Assembly: GCF_002104995.1 (NCBI RefSeq)
Contig: NW_024468312.1
Span: 1 to 46,669 of the forward strand
Origin: Linderina pennispora
Taxonomy: Eukaryota; Kickxellomycota; Kickxellomycetes; Kickxellales; Kickxellaceae
DNA: 46,669 bases
Direction of reading: 5' to 3'
A program made the translations under genes and the position numbers. Numbering within the stretch: position 1 is the first letter of the stretch; every line of letters starts with the position of its first letter. Of the stretch, positions 28,443-37,006 are shown in pieces. The notes beneath the pieces are model-generated. The model was not told the DNA's origin and ran no database searches. It worked only from the letters and a program-made list of their open reading frames with translations.

Positions 28443-28554
28443 CCAGTGCAACAACTATAAATATGAACTCTAGCTACTTGCTGCTGGCGACATGTGTGCA
28501 TGCAGCGTCACTGCTTCATGTTCAGCCAGCTGGCAATCATTGGGATGCTGTGGC

Positions 28555-30645
28555 TCAGGTTAGCGACCTTGGACAGCGCAGCATTCGCGGTCTGCGCAGT
28601 GAGGCTGTCTGGTGCGACGGTGCCGAGGGAGGCTGCCATGTCGGCAGTGGGGAAATCCCAAGGTCCTGGTGTGTCCAGCCCTGAATGTCGCCTGTATACT
28701 CTGCGACCTTGAGGACTACACCAGTTGGCTGGCTGGCAGCAGATGGTTCGGGCGCCATATCGTCAACTCTTGCACGCTTCTCCTCGTGTGCTGCCTCCTC
28801 TTGCCCAGGCGCCTTGCGAATGACAAAATCGATACGGAACGGGTCGCTGGCAAAGGCACGGGCCGAAATGTGGATGGTAGAAGAAAGCTCATCGCTACCG
28901 CTATCAACATCATGCTGCTGCGAGAAGCAGCTGGAGAGCAGCTCGTTGAACACCGCCTGCCGACGCAGGATTGGTACGATGCTGATGACGCTGCGCAGGT
29001 GGTCAAGCGGAATGCGCTCGATAGACCACGCGCGGATCTGGGGTGGCTCCATCTCAACCGTGACCTGATCCCCACCGAGGTTGTGCACAACCTTCGGCAG
29101 TGTCCGGTCTTTGGAGCCGACGCTCTCACCACCGCTTTCCTGCTTGCATGAGTGGCGGTAGACCAGGTATTCGAGCGTTGGGGCATCCTCAAGTAGCCGT
29201 GGTGAGTCTTGCATGGTTGCTGCAACACTGGCAGTGTCTTGTGTCTCCGGGCTCAGACAGGCAGCAGTCATCAGCTTGCGCACAGTCTGGGCACAGGCTG
29301 GCATTGATGGCGCAAGCTTGGCCACAACGCGATAAGGGACCCAAAACTTGTCGTCAAAATCTGCCTTTTGTGCATCCGAGTCTACCTGCATTTGGCTGGA
29401 GTTAGCCTGGTGCCGGATGAACTCTAGGAAGCGGAGCTGCAGGCCGTGGATCGTTGGGTGCGAGATGCTGGCCACTCGATGTGACTCTGAGTCCTCAATC
29501 ATGTACTCTGGCGACAGACAGTGCTGTTGGAACAGCGCAGACAGGAAGCACTGCGGTGGTTGCGTCGGCTCCCAGCCAAAGTGCAGCCAGATGCACTTGT
29601 CAAAGACCGCCATATTCGGGAACGTGTTTGTAGCCAGCTGTGCCCAAGCGGCGCCTGATATCCCTGCCTTCAGCACTGCGGGGACATATAGCAGCGACGA
29701 TGAGCCGACATGGCACGTGTGTGGCAGCGATATGCCCGATCCGTACCGAAGCAGCTGCTTGGCATCGCTGTCCAGCGCCGCTAGCTCTTGCTTCTGGATC
29801 TCGTTAAGGGTCGCGACCATTGCGAACATGTTGTGCAGAAAGTTTGCTGGTGTGCGCACCTTTGTCAGCTTATCCAGCTCGGCCATCTCCTCAATCAGCC
29901 GCTCAAACCCATGGATGTCGCGTTTCTTCAGCTTGGACAGCATCAGTGCGTCGATCCGCTCATCGTGCTCTGTTTCCGATGCGTATGACACCTTGACTTT
30001 GAGAAAATCGGCGTTGTCGCTGAGGTCGACATCGATAACAAGGATCTCTCCGGCCAGGGTCACTGTGGTCACCTTGGTTCCGTTGTTTGTCTGCTCGTCA
30101 GTATAGCTAGCCAGACCAAGCTTGCTGGCCAGCGCCTTGGCCCGGTCGACCAGCAGATCAGCATCACCCTTGAACCCGCTCTCCAGCGCGGTAGAGATCG
30201 CGTCTGCCGCCGAGTCCATCAGCATGGATTTGCACTTGACTAGGTCGACATGCAAGCCATCGGTAGATTGGCGCATGGTGCTGAGCTCTTGGGCTGACGC
30301 AATTGCCCTGTTTGTTGATCCTAGCACCGCAGTTGCCAGCGGGTTCGGGCTGCCGTCTGGCATTTGCATCGCGTTGGCACTGTTGGCCAGAAGCCCGCTC
30401 CAGGACGTCAGTGTGGAGTCACGGTAGGTTGTCAGTGCGGTCCGCAACCGCCCTACTGCCTGTCTAAATATCTCCTTGGATTGGCTCGCGTTCACAGGCC
30501 CGAACGGGTGCAGTCCGATGGTCCCGTCGGCCTTGTCCAGCTGAGACTGAAATTGTGAAATGACATGCTGAATCTCACGAAACTCGTCAGAGATAGTGCG
30601 CTGTGGCTGAGGCAGCGCTGGTGTGGCCTGCTGGTTATCAGCCAT
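28555..30645 (-). CDS. MED1: Mediator complex subunit 1
   Basis: Middle-module Mediator subunit that links activators to RNA polymerase II in the nucleus. The single-exon 696-aa frame starts at the ATG at 30645. Residues 150-290 hold the Med1 domain pattern: a helix ending LLVDRAKALASKLGLASYTD, then TVTLAGEILVIDVDLSDN, VKVSYASE, and helices RIDALMLSKLKKRD and FERLIEEMAELDKL. The C-terminal half is less conserved, with acidic and Gln/Ser stretches. The first 30 residues are Gln/Pro-rich. The family match rests on the characteristic KLGL...GEILVIDV...VKVSYA order; yeast Med1 is 566 aa, so the size fits. The gene is convergent with CDC27 and its 5' side faces IR1 copy B about 570 bp away. Confidence 0.82.
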   Translation of the reverse strand: MADNQQATPALPQPQRTISDEFREIQHVISQFQSQLDKADGTIGLHPFGPVNASQSKEIFRQAVGRLRTALTTYRDSTLTSWSGLLANSANAMQMPDGSPNPLATAVLGSTNRAIASAQELSTMRQSTDGLHVDLVKCKSMLMDSAADAISTALESGFKGDADLLVDRAKALASKLGLASYTDEQTNNGTKVTTVTLAGEILVIDVDLSDNADFLKVKVSYASETEHDERIDALMLSKLKKRDIHGFERLIEEMAELDKLTKVRTPANFLHNMFAMVATLNEIQKQELAALDSDAKQLLRYGSGISLPHTCHVGSSSLLYVPAVLKAGISGAAWAQLATNTFPNMAVFDKCIWLHFGWEPTQPPQCFLSALFQQHCLSPEYMIEDSESHRVASISHPTIHGLQLRFLEFIRHQANSSQMQVDSDAQKADFDDKFWVPYRVVAKLAPSMPACAQTVRKLMTAACLSPETQDTASVAATMQDSPRLLEDAPTLEYLVYRHSCKQESGGESVGSKDRTLPKVVHNLGGDQVTVEMEPPQIRAWSIERIPLDHLRSVISIVPILRRQAVFNELLSSCFSQQHDVDSGSDELSSTIHISARAFASDPFRIDFVIRKAPGQEEAAHEEKRARVDDMAPEPSAASQPTGVVLKVAEYTGDIQGWTHQDLGISPLPTWQPPSAPSHQTASLRRPRMLRCPRSLT

Positions 30646-31215
30646 TGAAGGTATGGAAATGTAGTAACGAATGGATAAGCAGAGGCAGCATTATTGAGGA
30701 TTGCAATAAAAATCAAGGAGGGAATATATCCCCAGTGGGCATGGGCCACTTGTTTGTGGGTGCGAATCACTCAGCACTAAATTGCTGCTACTTATTCAGA
30801 CAGGTATGTGTAGGTGGTGTGTATCGCTCCAGTAGGGTCAAAAAGGTTGTAGATTAAAGCAACAGCTTTACCAGAGTCCCACATCAGATATACCATGGGC
30901 CATTTAGGACAGCCTGGATGCTGTTCATGCCAGGCACGTGTGTGTGGCAAAGCACCCAGTCCCGAGTCAAGCGCGTTTGCTGGTCAGGCTGGGCAGGAGT
31001 GTTCATAGGGTGTGCAGGTGGATATTTCCTGGACATTCCGAAAAGCGCGGGCGCTGGCACATGCTTTAAACGATTGCTGTGTGTTGCCTCAGTCTTTTAT
31101 CCGGCTCTTGTGTATGCATAGCGTGCTCTCGGCGCAAAGCGTGGCACCGAGCATAAATCGCACCACTATCGACATATACAGAAAACTATTGCGCTTAGGC
31201 CCCAACAGAACTGGG
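30646..31215. promoter_or_regulatory. MED1 upstream region
   Basis: 570 bases between the MED1 ATG (minus) and IR1 copy B. No coding evidence. On the minus strand, IR1 copy B delivers an ATAAATA element (near 31270) oriented toward MED1, which could place an inherited promoter upstream of this gene. No TATA box lies close to the MED1 start. Confidence 0.35.
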
Positions 31216-31691
31216 TCTGACACGGTTGCTAGGCGAAGTAGTAAAATGCAGTCGGTTGGGCTGGCGCTATTTATGTTTCCGGGACTGGGCTGGAAAGCAC
31301 GGGTGCGGAGGTGCGGGCGACGGCACCCCAGAAGTCCCCAAAGAGCCGGCGAAGGGGTTTAGAAAGCCCCTGCATTATTTTTAGCGTCGTCGTGCTTTGC
31401 GTGAGAAAATAGCGCTGGGGATTTGTGGGCTCAGGCCAGCCCAGTGCGACGGCAGCACCGATCCGGCGCCAACAAAAGTAAATTGGCAACCCGCCCGCTG
31501 CACCGCGTAGCCCCCAACATTGCGTAGGCTGCTTGCCATATGGAGCAAATGCTGCCTCTTGGAGCAGGCTGCACAGCCCCCAGAGCCAGCCCGGCGTCAG
31601 CCCAACGTGCCCTCAAGCGTGCCCGCAGCGTGTTCGTCCAGGGCATATTTCTGACGGATCTAGCACGGTGAAATGTGCTACGGCAGCCCCG

Positions 31692-31698
31692 TATAAAA
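31692..31698 (+). promoter_or_regulatory. TATA box of 57-aa gene, copy B
   Basis: TATAAAA in CCCGTATAAAAGACAGC, 95 bases before the ATG at 31793; identical in copy A. Confidence 0.7.
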
Positions 31699-31792
31699 GA
31701 CAGCTGGCAGCGCAGCCGGCCAAGAGACTCGACACTCAAACACGTCTCTACATCTCTAATACAGCTCGCAGTCCCAGCACACAACTCTTACA

Positions 31793-31966
31793 ATGGCCTT
31801 CACCAAGATCTTCCGCAAGTCCACCAAGGCTGTGCCGACCAGCTCTGCCCCGGCCACTCCCCGCGGCTCTGCCGAGCTGCTCCGCGGCACCAACCCGATG
31901 GCAGCCTTCGACAAGCTGCGCAAGCAGCAGACCGACGCCACCATGGCCCGCGCCTTCATCCGCTAA
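31793..31966 (+). CDS. 57-aa basic protein, duplicated (copy B)
   Basis: Not recognised. Complete ORF from ATG (context CTTACAATGG) to TAA, 57 aa. Same features as copy A: a basic Ser/Thr/Pro-containing N-terminus, AELLRGTNPMAAFDKL in the middle and a basic MARAFIR end. Ala at residue 37 where copy A has Val. The codons are the highly favoured set (AAG, ATC, CGC, TTC, CTG). AATAAA at 32123-32128 provides a plausible 3' end here that copy A lacks, because the duplication ends 14 bases after the stop. Copy B is therefore the more likely ancestral, fully equipped locus. The function cannot be inferred. Confidence 0.68.
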   Translation: MAFTKIFRKSTKAVPTSSAPATPRGSAELLRGTNPMAAFDKLRKQQTDATMARAFIR

Positions 31967-31980
31967 GCAGGCTGTGCCCG

Positions 31981-32355
31981 GCCGCTGCACCTCTCCTCGC
32001 TACCCTAATAATCCCCCTTTGTACATATCGACCACACCGGCGCGCGCTGTGTCTATGCAGCATGAGCAGGAGAACTGGTTTCCAGTCGGGCAGTAGTGCC
32101 GCTAGCTTCAATAGCAAAATCCAATAAAATGCATTAGCCGAAATCAGCTCAGAAGCTAAATCCAGCAATTACGATCTGCGCATCAGGGGCATTGCCTGCC
32201 CCAACCTGGAACTGCTGCAAAATTTTTTTGTTGAGCCGTCAGCCAGCCACGTCGAGCGCTTGTAAAGCTGGGTCGGTTGCTTGAATCAACCTCTTTTTCC
32301 TTCACCTTCCTTCGTTTTACTCTAATCTACAAAGCAGAATCGGAAACATTTGAAA
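31981..32355 (+). other. 57-aa gene 3' flank and eEF1Bgamma leader
   Basis: 375 bases. AATAAA at 32123-32128 is the likely polyadenylation signal of the 57-aa gene. The right part holds the eEF1Bgamma promoter: a pyrimidine-rich TTTTTCCTTCACCTTCCTTCGTTTTACTC tract just before the AAAATGG start, typical of strongly expressed translation genes in fungi. No TATA box is evident. Confidence 0.45.
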
Positions 32356-33606
32356 ATGGCCCCTGTCGGAACTCTCGTTGGACCCACTGTGAACGCCCGC
32401 AACTACAAGGCTCGCGTTGTCGCCAGCTTCCTTGGCCTCGACCTCGCCACCACACCCGAGTTCCAGATGGGTGTTGACAACAAGACCCCCGAGTACCTGG
32501 CCAAGTACCCGGCCGGTAAGGTTCCCGCTTTCGAGGGCGCCGACGGCTTCCGCCTGACCGACTCGTCGGCTATCGCCTACTACGTCGCGTCGAAGGCTGG
32601 TGCCGACTCGCCCCTGCTCGGCCAGACCGCCGAGGAGACCGCCGAGATCCTGCAGTTCATCCTGGCTGCCGAGGCTGACTTCTCGCCCGCTATGGGCGGT
32701 GTCCTGTACCCGCTGCTTGGCTTCATGCCGTTCGTCAAGCCCGCGCACCAGGCCGCTGAGGAGCAGATGTTCCGCTTCCTGGGTGTGTTCAACACCATCC
32801 TCCAGGACAAGACCTTCCTTGTTGGCGAGCGCATCACCGTTGCTGATGTCGTCGTGGCCTGCGACCTGATCATGCCGTACAAGCTGTACCTGACTGCCGC
32901 CGACCGCAAGCAGTACCGCAACCTGACCCGCTACTTCAAGACCATCATCAGCCAGCCTGCCTTCAAGGCTGTTGTTCCCGATGTTGAGCTGTGCAAGGAG
33001 CGCATCAAGCCCGCTGCCCCGGCCAAGAAGGAGAAGGCCAAGAAGGCCGAGAAGCCCAAGGCTGAGAAGCCCAAGGCCGAGAAGAAGGCCGAGAAGCCCG
33101 CTGAGGAGGCTCCCAAGCCCGCCCCCAAGCCCAAGAGCAAGCTCGACCTGCTGCCGCCGGCCAAGATGGTGCTGGACGACTGGAAGCGCTTCTACTCGAA
33201 CAACGACACCAAGCCCGATGCCATGAACTGGCTGTGGGAGCACTACGACGAGGAGGGCTACTCGTTCTGGAAGGTCGACTACAAGTACAACGACGAGCTG
33301 ACCCAGATCTTCATGTCGAACAACCTGGTCGGCGGGTTCTTCAACCGTCTGGAGCGTGCCCGCAAGTACGCCTTCGGCAACCTGCTGGTTCTCGGCGAGA
33401 ACGGCAACAACCAGATCTGGGGCTACTTCATGGTCCGCGGCCAGGAGGTGCCCGAGGAGGTCACTGACGCTGCCGACTACGAGTCGTACACCTGGACCAA
33501 GGTCGACCACAAGGACCCGAAGACCAAGGCCGAGATCGAGGACTGCTTCGCCTGGGAGGGCCCCGCTCTGCCCCGCGAGTGCGCCGACGGCAAGACCTTC
33601 AAGTAA
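32356..33606 (+). CDS. Elongation factor 1-gamma (eEF1B gamma)
   Basis: Structural subunit of the eEF1B guanine-nucleotide exchange complex that recharges eEF1A in the cytosol. 416 aa, single exon, ATG in strong context (GAAAATGGCC). Residues 1-82 form a thioredoxin-like GST-N domain (SSAIAYYVAS marks its glutathione-site loop), 90-205 the helical GST-C domain (FLVGERITVADVVVACDL). A Lys/Ala/Pro/Glu linker spans 215-262 (repeats of AEKPK). The conserved EF1G domain fills 265-416 (YSFWKVDYKYNDEL, NLVGGFFNRLERARKYAFGN, GENGNNQIWGYFMVRGQEVP, ending CADGKTFK). Length and order are exactly those of the family. Codon bias is extreme (GCC, AAG, CTG, ATC), as expected for an abundant protein. Confidence 0.97.
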   Translation: MAPVGTLVGPTVNARNYKARVVASFLGLDLATTPEFQMGVDNKTPEYLAKYPAGKVPAFEGADGFRLTDSSAIAYYVASKAGADSPLLGQTAEETAEILQFILAAEADFSPAMGGVLYPLLGFMPFVKPAHQAAEEQMFRFLGVFNTILQDKTFLVGERITVADVVVACDLIMPYKLYLTAADRKQYRNLTRYFKTIISQPAFKAVVPDVELCKERIKPAAPAKKEKAKKAEKPKAEKPKAEKKAEKPAEEAPKPAPKPKSKLDLLPPAKMVLDDWKRFYSNNDTKPDAMNWLWEHYDEEGYSFWKVDYKYNDELTQIFMSNNLVGGFFNRLERARKYAFGNLLVLGENGNNQIWGYFMVRGQEVPEEVTDAADYESYTWTKVDHKDPKTKAEIEDCFAWEGPALPRECADGKTFK

Positions 33607-35011
33607 ATCTTACGCTACGTCTGCATGTTGAGTGTTCAATGCCAACGCCGATGAACAGTCTATTTTGCGCCCCATGTTGCTGATAGCGCCGGTATCTGGC
33701 GCAGAGTGTATGCCTCTGGCGGACGATCGCTCAGGCTGCTGCCCGGTGGCCCCTGCGTGCATGCTGGTCTTTTCTCTGGCTCGGAGCCGGGGCCTGATAC
33801 GCCTCTTGTCTGAGATACATGCATCCTGCCATGGGTGGCGGCCAGGAGGGCGCGGTTGGGGCTGTGGCTGGGGCCATGCGGGCTTTTGCACATGGTTATT
33901 GAGCAACAGCGGCGGAGGTGTAGCCGCTTTGAGCATAGTTCGGAGCTCCAAATGCCGCTGATGTTGTGTGCACAAGCGGAGTAGCTAATGTATGCCACTA
34001 CTATAGTTCATTGCCGCACAGCCCCAGGATTCACTCGTGCGCAATTGATACGTCTGCCATACGGGGCAGCCAGGGGAGAGGCTGGCAGCTGCAAGCACTG
34101 TGTTGAGTTCCAAAAAGCACAGTTGCAGTTTCCGGTCCAGTTGTTGCTCACCCAGTCGTCCTTTCTCTGGGGGCGCATGCTGGCTGAAAGGGCAGGAGGG
34201 CAAATCACGCCAGAGCTCTTTCTCCCTGTCCCTGTCATCATCTGGACGTAGATACATGGGTAGAAAAAGAGATGCAAAATCGAACACATGCAGACCCGGT
34301 TGATGCAGATCTGCCGTTTCGATGGAGAATGCGGTGAGGGCATTTTACTCTGAAAAAGTGTCTGAGGGTGCATGTGCAAGCGGGTCGATGTCACGCGGGG
34401 AGGTGGACGCGCGACAGGCGGATTTCCCCGACACTTGTTGGCCCAGAATGGGCCGGGGAGGCAGAGAGGTGGCCAAACGGAGAAGCAGCAGAAAGGAGGA
34501 TGCGGGCATGCAAATCGCAGCGCATTGTCTATCCTCCAGCCAGGCAAACGACTGGTGCGAGCGACTGCTAGTATCTGGGCAGTGCTCAGCAGGCAACAAA
34601 AGCATGTAAAAAAAGGCAGGTGGAATCAGGTTTATCGCATTTTTGGTCCTCCAATTGCAAGAGTGACTCGTATGTTGGCCATTCTTCTGGCTGCCATGCA
34701 CGTCGACATGACAAGAAATAATTTGGGACGGGTGTGGGGGAGGTTGGCAGGTGCTCTAATGGCACCGCAATGACGAGAGAGTATCAGCGTTCTTGTTTTT
34801 CCTCGCAGGTCGGCAATGCGCAAGAGCCAACCTCATCCCTCCTTTTCCTCCCTCTTCCCTCCACACCCTTCTCCTTTTTGGTTCAGCACTTTAATTCTGC
34901 CTGCCTTTTCTCGCATCTCTATTTCTCGCCCTCGCCCTTTCAAACGTGTGTATATATATACACACGCACATAATACAAAACGGAGAGAGCCGATAAAAGG
35001 AGGGACATGCG
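33607..35011. promoter_or_regulatory. 1.4-kb intergenic region before the transporter
   Basis: No coding region supported. It contains the 3' flank of eEF1Bgamma and a long upstream region of the sugar transporter. Near its right end the pyrimidine-rich CCTCCCTCTTCCCTCC and CTCGCCCTCGCCC blocks precede a perfect 22-base palindrome at 34945-34966, then a GATAAAAGG element 20 bases before the ATG. Long upstream regions are common for nutrient-regulated transporters. Confidence 0.4.
34945..34966. promoter_or_regulatory. 22-bp perfect palindrome with TATA core
   Basis: CGTGTGTATAT followed by its exact reverse complement, 46 bases upstream of the sugar-transporter ATG. The centre is an alternating TA run, so it may serve as the TATA region; it is also a potential cruciform or dimeric-factor site. 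The role is inferred from position only. Confidence 0.5.
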
Positions 35012-36523
35012 ATGCGACATGAGACACCAAAGTATGTGGTGAGCAGTGTAACCGCACTGGGCGGGCTGCTGTTTGGGTACGACATCGGCATCATGTCGTC
35101 AATATTGCAGATGGAGCATTTTATAAAATACTTTGGCGCGCCAGGGTCGGTGGCACAGGGCATAATAGTCAGCTCATTGACCATCGGATGTTTCTTTGGG
35201 TCGCTGATATCTGCGCCTGTGTCGGACCGGTATTCGCGCAAGCTGACGATCGTTATTGGCGCCATTATCTGCACAATCGGGTCGGCCATCCAGTTCGGCA
35301 GCGTGAACCGGTCGATGCTGATCGCCGGGCGGTTCGTCAATGGCCTGGCGATTGGATTTCTGTCTAATGTGGTGCCTGTGTATCAGTCCGAGTCAGCGCC
35401 ACCGGCGAACCGCGGACGCATGGTCAGCTTGCAGCAGTGGGCAATTACGTGGGGCATTTTCATCGCATTCGGCATCGACTACGGGTGCTCGTATATCAAG
35501 AGTGACAAGCAGTTCCGGCTGCCGCTGGGGCTGCAGATTGTGCCCAGCATCGTCCTGCTGTTCACAATGGCGTTTATGCCGTATTCGCCGCGCTGGCTGG
35601 TCGCACACAACTACATTGGCGACGCGCGGCAGGTGCTGGGCCGACTGCGGGCGTACGGACATGCCAGCGTGCCAGAGGTCGCCGAGGAGCTGCGGCTCAT
35701 CTACGAGACGATCAAGACTGAAAAGGAGACAAAGAGCTCGTCATACTGGGAGCTGCTAAAGTTTCCAAACCGGCGGCGGCTGCTGCTGGGGTGCGGAATG
35801 CAGTTCATGCAGCAGTTCACCGGCATCAACACGCTGATGCTGTATGCGCCCAAGATATTCCTCGACATGGGGCTGAGCAGCGTGCAGAGCATTGCCATGT
35901 GCCAGGCCATCAACGGGCTGGTGAATGTGTCGTCGACGGTGCCGGCGATTCTGTGGATTGACAGGTGGGGCAGACGGCCGACGCTGCTGCTGGGCACGGT
36001 GCTGATTTCGACATTCTACCTTGTCCTGGCGCTGATGATGCGGTCGTACAGTGCGATCAAGGCCAACGACATGACGGGTGTCCTGATTCACCTGGACGTC
36101 CACAGCATGGGCATTGCGTCTATATGCATGGTGTATCTTGTGGTGGCCTCGTTTGCGTTCTCGTGGGGTCCGTGCGGCTGGCTGATTCCGTCAGAGATCT
36201 TCCCAACGCACATCCGAGCGCGGGCCACCTCAGTAACCACAGGGACCAACTGGATCTCGAACTTTGTGGTTACTCTGACCAGCCCGATTTTGCTGGAGCG
36301 GGCTGGATGGAGGCTGTTCTGCGCATTCAGCATCATCATGGCGATGAACTTTCTGATCATCTACTGCTTCTTGCCCGAGACAAAGAACCTGACGCTTGAG
36401 GAAATGGACAGCCTGTTTTCGGGCTCGGTGTGGGCGTTCAAGTCGCCCAGGAAAGACCACCGGATGTCGTTTGAGACGACGCTGTCGGACGAGGAAGAAA
36501 AGCCCGAGGCACGCATGCTGTAG
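35012..36523 (+). CDS. Sugar-porter MFS transporter
   Basis: Plasma-membrane hexose/pentose-type transporter of the Major Facilitator sugar-porter family, 503 aa, single exon, 12 predicted membrane helices. Family marks: GGLLFGYDIGIMSS in TM1 (residues 17-30), the loop 2-3 motif as DRYSRK, GRFVNGLAIGF in TM4, SPRWL before the central cytoplasmic loop (residues 190-245), MQQFTGINTLMLYAPKIF in TM7, the loop 8-9 motif DRWGRRP, WGPCGWLIPSEIFP in TM10 and the closing PETKNLTLEEMD. A 35-residue acidic/Ser cytoplasmic tail follows, with DEEE, a possible regulation site. QQFTGIN is usually tied to glucose/hexose or polyol porters; the exact substrate cannot be read. The start is the first ATG with an intact TM1. 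It stands alone. Confidence 0.93.
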   Translation: MRHETPKYVVSSVTALGGLLFGYDIGIMSSILQMEHFIKYFGAPGSVAQGIIVSSLTIGCFFGSLISAPVSDRYSRKLTIVIGAIICTIGSAIQFGSVNRSMLIAGRFVNGLAIGFLSNVVPVYQSESAPPANRGRMVSLQQWAITWGIFIAFGIDYGCSYIKSDKQFRLPLGLQIVPSIVLLFTMAFMPYSPRWLVAHNYIGDARQVLGRLRAYGHASVPEVAEELRLIYETIKTEKETKSSSYWELLKFPNRRRLLLGCGMQFMQQFTGINTLMLYAPKIFLDMGLSSVQSIAMCQAINGLVNVSSTVPAILWIDRWGRRPTLLLGTVLISTFYLVLALMMRSYSAIKANDMTGVLIHLDVHSMGIASICMVYLVVASFAFSWGPCGWLIPSEIFPTHIRARATSVTTGTNWISNFVVTLTSPILLERAGWRLFCAFSIIMAMNFLIIYCFLPETKNLTLEEMDSLFSGSVWAFKSPRKDHRMSFETTLSDEEEKPEARML

Positions 36524-37006
36524 ACGGCAGGATCTCAGCACTTGTATTTTTCTAGACCCCTCTAATAGCATGTAAAAAGCAGACATGCAATGTATGCACA
36601 CGGTGTGTCAACGTCACTCACCGCCAGGGGGCGGAGGAGATGCGGTTTTTTGGCTTGCCCAATGGCGCTTGGACTTCACACTCAACCGGAAATGAGAGCG
36701 AGCCGGCTTGCCTCGTCTCCCCGCGTCGCCTGGTAGAGAGGCAACAAGGCGGCACTCTGGTCTGCCTGCATATGCCTGGCGTGGAACGTGGACAGAGGAC
36801 AATTAGGGCGTGGAGGAGCGCCCAGGGCTGCTCTACTGGCCCTGCCCGCTAGGAAGGAGACGGGGAGGGCGATAATTAGGTCCCTAATCATTACAAAGCC
36901 GAAGCGCGAGCCTTGATCGCTGTTTCTTTTGTTTCCTCTGCTTCCAGTACATTTTTCGTCTTCTTTCCCAAATATTGCCCTTTCTTGTACACACAAAATC
37001 AGCAGA
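36524..37006 (+). promoter_or_regulatory. Intergenic region before TAM41
   Basis: 480 bases without coding evidence. It holds the transporter 3' flank and the TAM41 promoter. The last 90 bases are pyrimidine-rich (TGTTTCTTTTGTTTCCTCTGCTTCC and TTCTTTCCCAAATATTGCCCTTTC), the probable initiator and leader. Confidence 0.4.

Larger units (their letters stand above)
31216..31980 (+). repeat. Inverted repeat IR1, copy B (765 bp)
   Basis: Partner of 19462-20225 in opposite orientation, 11 kb away. Contains the complete 57-codon ORF with its TATA promoter and an outward-pointing ATAAATAG at the other end. Outside the edges (before TCTGACACGG and after GCTGTGCCCG) the two loci share nothing visible. 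Confidence 0.9.

Noticed and set aside
32317-33510. 397-codon minus-strand frame opposite eEF1Bgamma
   Set aside because: Mirror of a strongly codon-biased gene; Leu/Val/Gly-rich shadow translation.
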